In this document: positions 6,144-8,611 of the stretch, piece by piece
Layout: each line of letters begins with the position of its first letter
How positions within the stretch are numbered: the first letter of the stretch is position 1
Origin: JAEUPI01 sp035764445
Lineage (GTDB): Bacteria > Pseudomonadota > Gammaproteobacteria > Burkholderiales > Burkholderiaceae_C
DNA length: 8,611 nucleotides
Direction: 5' to 3'
NCBI GenBank assembly: GCA_035764445.1
Contig: DASTZF010000309.1
Span: 1-8,611 of the forward strand
Notes under the pieces: model-generated
The model's database searches: none
What the model was told of the DNA's origin: nothing
Seen by the model: the letters and a program-made list of their open reading frames with translations, nothing else
Made by a program: the position numbers and the translations under genes

Positions 6144-6632
6144 TATCCCAAGTACTTTCCGATTGCCGGCGCGCGCGGCCAGAGGCTCGCTGTCGTGTGC
6201 GCGCAGTGGCACGCCGACCTTGTGGCGCAGGCGAGCGACGCGCTGCTCGACGAGCTGGCGCAACTCGGCGTCGCGCCCGATCGGGTCGACCGCTACGAGG
6301 TGCCCGGTGCCTTCGAGATCCCGCTGCTGGCGCAGCAGCTCGCGCGCTCGGGGCGCTACGCAGCGATCGTCGCCTGCGCGCTGGTGGTCGACGGCGGCAT
6401 CTACCGCCACGAGTTCGTCGCCAACGCGGTCATCGAGGGCTTGATGCGCGCCCAGCTCGACAGCGGCGTGCCGGTGCTGTCGGCCGTGTTGACGCCGCAG
6501 GCCTTTCACGAGCACGAGACGCATGCGCGCTTCTTCGCCGAGCACCTCGTGCTGAAGGGTCGCGAGGCGGCGCGCGCCTGCGTGGCGACGCTCGCCGTGC
6601 ACGGCGCGCTGCGCGAGGCGGTGGCCGCCTGA
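6135..6632 (+). CDS. ribH2: 6,7-dimethyl-8-ribityllumazine synthase, RibH2 type
   Basis: Catalyses condensation of 5-amino-6-ribitylaminouracil with 3,4-dihydroxy-2-butanone 4-phosphate to form the lumazine precursor of riboflavin. It has 165 residues. The sequence fits the type II enzyme known from Brucella and Mesorhizobium: QWHADLV at 24-30, with Trp25 in place of the Phe of ordinary RibH; VPGAFEIPL (56-64); DGGIYRHEFVANAVI (86-100), with probable catalytic His92; VPVLSAVLTPQAFHEHETH (112-130); and KGREAA (141-146). Ordinary RibH has a GxTxHF-type motif instead of GGIYRHEF. The start is GTG at 6135, with GGAG 6 nt upstream; the frame runs back to an ATG at 6066 without a ribosome binding site and into the leader. 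It is a single gene behind its own FMN riboswitch, with no other rib gene in view. Type II enzymes are decamers and may act as flavin-binding or secondary synthases. Confidence 0.95.
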   Translation: MNQYPKYFPIAGARGQRLAVVCAQWHADLVAQASDALLDELAQLGVAPDRVDRYEVPGAFEIPLLAQQLARSGRYAAIVACALVVDGGIYRHEFVANAVIEGLMRAQLDSGVPVLSAVLTPQAFHEHETHARFFAEHLVLKGREAARACVATLAVHGALREAVAA

Positions 6633-6645
6633 GGGCGCGCCGACG

Positions 6646-7425
6646 TCACGGCTGCGCCGGCGGCACCGCCGCCGGCGTGGCCGCCGCCAGATCGGGCCGC
6701 TCGGCGTGCCACTGCGCGAAGCGCCGCATGTTCGACAGCGACAGCTGGTGCGCATGGATCAGCCCGAGCACGCCTTTGCGGTGCAGCGCCAGCACCTCGG
6801 CATCGGGCAGCTCGGCGAAGCGCTTGTCGTCGACGGTGAGAAAGCCCTCGACCGCGTGCTCGCGGCCGTCGGGCAGCTTGGCTTCGAAGCGCATCTCGCG
6901 CAGCAGATCCAGCCGCAGCAGCTCGGCACCGGCCTGGCGCGTGCGCTCGACGTCGGCCTCGACCTGCTCGAGCTGCTTCTGGACGTCGAGCGTCAGCGCG
7001 CTCGGCTTGCCGTCGGGCTCGAACAGCGGCTCGCCGTCGGTCAGCGAGAAGCGCGGCGAGCTCGCGTCGTAGCACATCACCCACTGCTCACTGCTCGGGC
7101 GTCCGAGCGCGAACGGGTACAGGCGCAGGACCACCGGCTGGTACAGCGTGCGCCAGCTGCCGCGGTCGATGCACAGATTGGTCTGTTTGGCAAGGCCGAA
7201 CACGGCGATCGGCGCCACCTGCGGTGCGCCCTTGTCGTCCTGGCCGGCGCGGATCCACAGCAGCGGGTATTCCTTGCAGGCCTCGCCGAACTCGCCGGCG
7301 ACGATGAAGCACGAGTTCAGCGTTGCCAGGCGATCGTTGTCATGGCGGTCGAAGCGCAGGCGCAGCAGCCGATGCTGGTCGCGGTCGAGCGGCACCGGGT
7401 TGGTGTGCAGGTCGGGCAGGATCAT
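6646..7425 (-). CDS. SapC-family protein
   Basis: A 259-residue member of the SapC family (Pfam PF07277), named after a Campylobacter gene of the S-layer secretion locus; its biochemical role is not established. Features typical of the family are the N-terminal VPLDRDQHRLLRLR (11-24), the segment LNSCFIVAGEFGEACKEYPL (36-55), the YQPVVLRLYPFAL block (95-107), an acidic central part with a predicted helix (about 143-180), and the C-terminal LPDAEVLALHRKGVLGLIHAHQLSLSNM (206-233). No signal peptide or membrane segment is seen, so it is probably cytoplasmic. The Ala/Pro tail after 245 is low complexity. Its ATG overlaps the stop of the upstream CNNM/CorC gene as ATGA and no separate ribosome binding site is evident, which implies translational coupling. 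It converges on ribH2 with 13 nt between the stop codons. Confidence 0.85.
   Translation of the reverse strand: MILPDLHTNPVPLDRDQHRLLRLRFDRHDNDRLATLNSCFIVAGEFGEACKEYPLLWIRAGQDDKGAPQVAPIAVFGLAKQTNLCIDRGSWRTLYQPVVLRLYPFALGRPSSEQWVMCYDASSPRFSLTDGEPLFEPDGKPSALTLDVQKQLEQVEADVERTRQAGAELLRLDLLREMRFEAKLPDGREHAVEGFLTVDDKRFAELPDAEVLALHRKGVLGLIHAHQLSLSNMRRFAQWHAERPDLAAATPAAVPPAQP
6656..6676. terminator. Strong GC hairpin past the ribH2 stop (possible terminator)
   Basis: GCCGGCGGC (6656-6664) and GCCGCCGGC (6668-6676) form a perfect 9-bp stem with a 3-nt loop, starting 23 nt after the ribH2 stop. There is no T-run on either side, and the bases also encode the Ala/Pro tail of the converging SapC gene. 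It could slow polymerase or protect the ribH2 mRNA 3' end, but GC-rich coding sequence may explain it. Confidence 0.25.
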
Positions 7426-8611
7426 TCAGATTCAGCGGTAATGGTTTCGGGGGCGCGCATCACCAGCACCTTGTCGACGCGCTTGCCGTCGAGATCGACC
7501 ACCTCGAAGCGCCAGCCTTCCCAATCGACGCGGTCGGTCGTCATCGGCAGGCGCCCCAGCAGCAGCATGATCATGCCCGCGAGCGTGTTGTAGCGGCCGC
7601 GGTCCTCTTCGGGCAGCTCCTTCAGTTCGAGCCGGTCCTTCAGTTCGGGCACCGGGATCAGGCCATCCATCAGCCAGCTGCCGTCGTCGCGCTGCACCGC
7701 CCAGGCATTGTCGGCGCTCGGCGGGGAGAACTCGCCGGTGATCGCCTCCAGCACGTCGCGCACGGTGATCACGCCCTGCACCGCGCCGTACTCGTCGACC
7801 ACGAACACCAGCTGCGCCTCGGAGACGCGAAAGTGCTCGAGCAGCTCCATGCCAGACAGCGTCTCGGGCACGAACACCGGCGGCTGCAACAGGTTGGCCA
7901 GCAGCGGGGTGTGGCCGGCGGCCAGCGGGGCGATCAGGCGCTGTGCCGGCAGCACGCCGATCACCTCGTCGAGGCCGCCGCGGCACACCGGGAAGCGCGA
8001 GTGCGGGTGCTGCGAGATGATCGCCAGCACGTCGGTGAGCGGCGCATCGGCATCGAGCCACGCGATCTCGGTGCGCGGGATCATCATCGAGCCGATCTGC
8101 CGCTCGTCGAGGCGGAACACGTTGCGCACCATCTGGTGCTCGTGCGCCTCGATCACGCCGGCGTCGACACCCTCCTCCAGGCTGGCGGCGATCTCCTCCT
8201 CGGTGACCGGCCGCACCGGCGAGTCGTGCGTGCCGATCAGCTTGAGGATCGTCTCGGTGCACGCCGACAGCAGCCACACGAACGGACGCGTCGCGCTCGA
8301 CAGCCACTCCATCGGCTTGGCGACGTGACGCGCCACCGCCTCGGGGAACATCTGGCCGAGCCGCTTGGGCACCAGCTCGCCGAAGATGATCGTCAGGAAG
8401 GTGATGATGAGCACCACCAGCGCGGTGGCGCTGATGTCGGCGATGCGCGGCGACACTCTGAACTCGTCGCGCAGCCAGGCCGACAGCGGCGCCGAGAACG
8501 CGGCGTCGCCGACGATGCCGTTCAAGATGCTGATCGACGTGATGCCGACCTGCACCGTCGACAGCCAGCGCGTGGGCTGCTCGTGCAGGTCCATCGCCGC
8601 CTGCGCGCCCG
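7422..8611 (-). CDS. CNNM/CorC-type membrane protein with CBS domains (N-terminus cut by window edge)
   Basis: Hemolysin-like (TlyC/YtfL/CorC) inner-membrane protein. The frame is open to the right edge: codons upstream of the first ATG at 8594 read Gly-Ala-Gln-Ala-Ala, in register with the family, so the true start and first membrane helix lie outside. Numbering from that Met, the CNNM (DUF21) membrane domain has hydrophobic spans at about 13-33, 52-73 and 100-120, with the hallmark FGELVPKRL (71-79). A CBS pair follows at about 167-225 (MMIPRTEI, HSRFPVC) and 235-288 (VVDEYGAVQGVITVRDVLEAITGE). The C-terminal CorC/HlyC domain, about 300-378, has SWLMDGLIP, YNTLAGMIM and DLDGKRVDKVLVM. Homologues are linked to magnesium/cobalt handling or, for YtfL (PaeA), polyamine export; the 'hemolysin' label is historical. 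The sequence does not tell which substrate applies. It overlaps the SapC-family gene by 4 nt. Confidence 0.9.
   Translation of the reverse strand, partial: GAQAAMDLHEQPTRWLSTVQVGITSISILNGIVGDAAFSAPLSAWLRDEFRVSPRIADISATALVVLIITFLTIIFGELVPKRLGQMFPEAVARHVAKPMEWLSSATRPFVWLLSACTETILKLIGTHDSPVRPVTEEEIAASLEEGVDAGVIEAHEHQMVRNVFRLDERQIGSMMIPRTEIAWLDADAPLTDVLAIISQHPHSRFPVCRGGLDEVIGVLPAQRLIAPLAAGHTPLLANLLQPPVFVPETLSGMELLEHFRVSEAQLVFVVDEYGAVQGVITVRDVLEAITGEFSPPSADNAWAVQRDDGSWLMDGLIPVPELKDRLELKELPEEDRGRYNTLAGMIMLLLGRLPMTTDRVDWEGWRFEVVDLDGKRVDKVLVMRAPETITAESE

Overview
The window is GC-rich DNA whose ORFs use G/C-ending codons. Gene content (vanAB with a GntR-family VanR, a branched-chain amino acid-type ABC transporter, an FMN-riboswitch ribH2, SapC, a CNNM/CorC protein) suggests a proteobacterium, most likely a Burkholderiales betaproteobacterium. 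This is judged from protein style only. All genes are chromosomal in type; I see no insertion sequence, CRISPR array, tRNA or rRNA.

Layout. Minus strand, reading leftward from about 5.02 kb: vanA (Rieske oxygenase of vanillate O-demethylase), vanB (its FMN/2Fe-2S reductase), a periplasmic solute-binding protein (SBP), livH-type permease and livM-type permease (cut by the left edge). The matching ATPases (livG/livF type) would be expected beyond position 1. A hairpin followed by a T-rich tract lies between the SBP and livH. Plus strand, diverging from vanA: vanR (5110-5862), then an FMN riboswitch (5893-6045) and ribH2, a type II lumazine synthase (6135-6632). Converging on ribH2 from the right, on the minus strand, are a CNNM/CorC-type membrane protein with CBS domains (cut by the right edge) and a SapC-family gene, overlapping by ATGA.

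How it fits together. The 92-bp vanA-vanR intergenic region carries a perfect palindrome ATTGGATCCAAT just downstream of a plausible vanA promoter. A one-mismatch copy lies exactly over the TTG start codon of vanR. This is the operator known for Caulobacter VanR, so the sequence supports vanillate-responsive derepression of vanAB with vanR autoregulation. The transporter genes directly downstream of vanB suggest uptake of vanillate or a related lignin-derived aromatic acid; that substrate is inferred from position only. VanB needs FMN, and a flavin-biosynthesis gene lies on the other side of vanR, but ribH2 has its own FMN-sensing leader, so the link may be only positional.

The most informative non-coding element is the ribH2 leader. 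Downstream of the canonical FMN aptamer, an apparent hairpin hides the ribosome binding site and GTG start, and an alternative 8-bp pairing to the 5' edge of the aptamer is mutually exclusive with it. No wholly new system is evident; the candidates for follow-up are the van-linked ABC transporter, the operator/start-codon overlap and the riboswitch expression platform.
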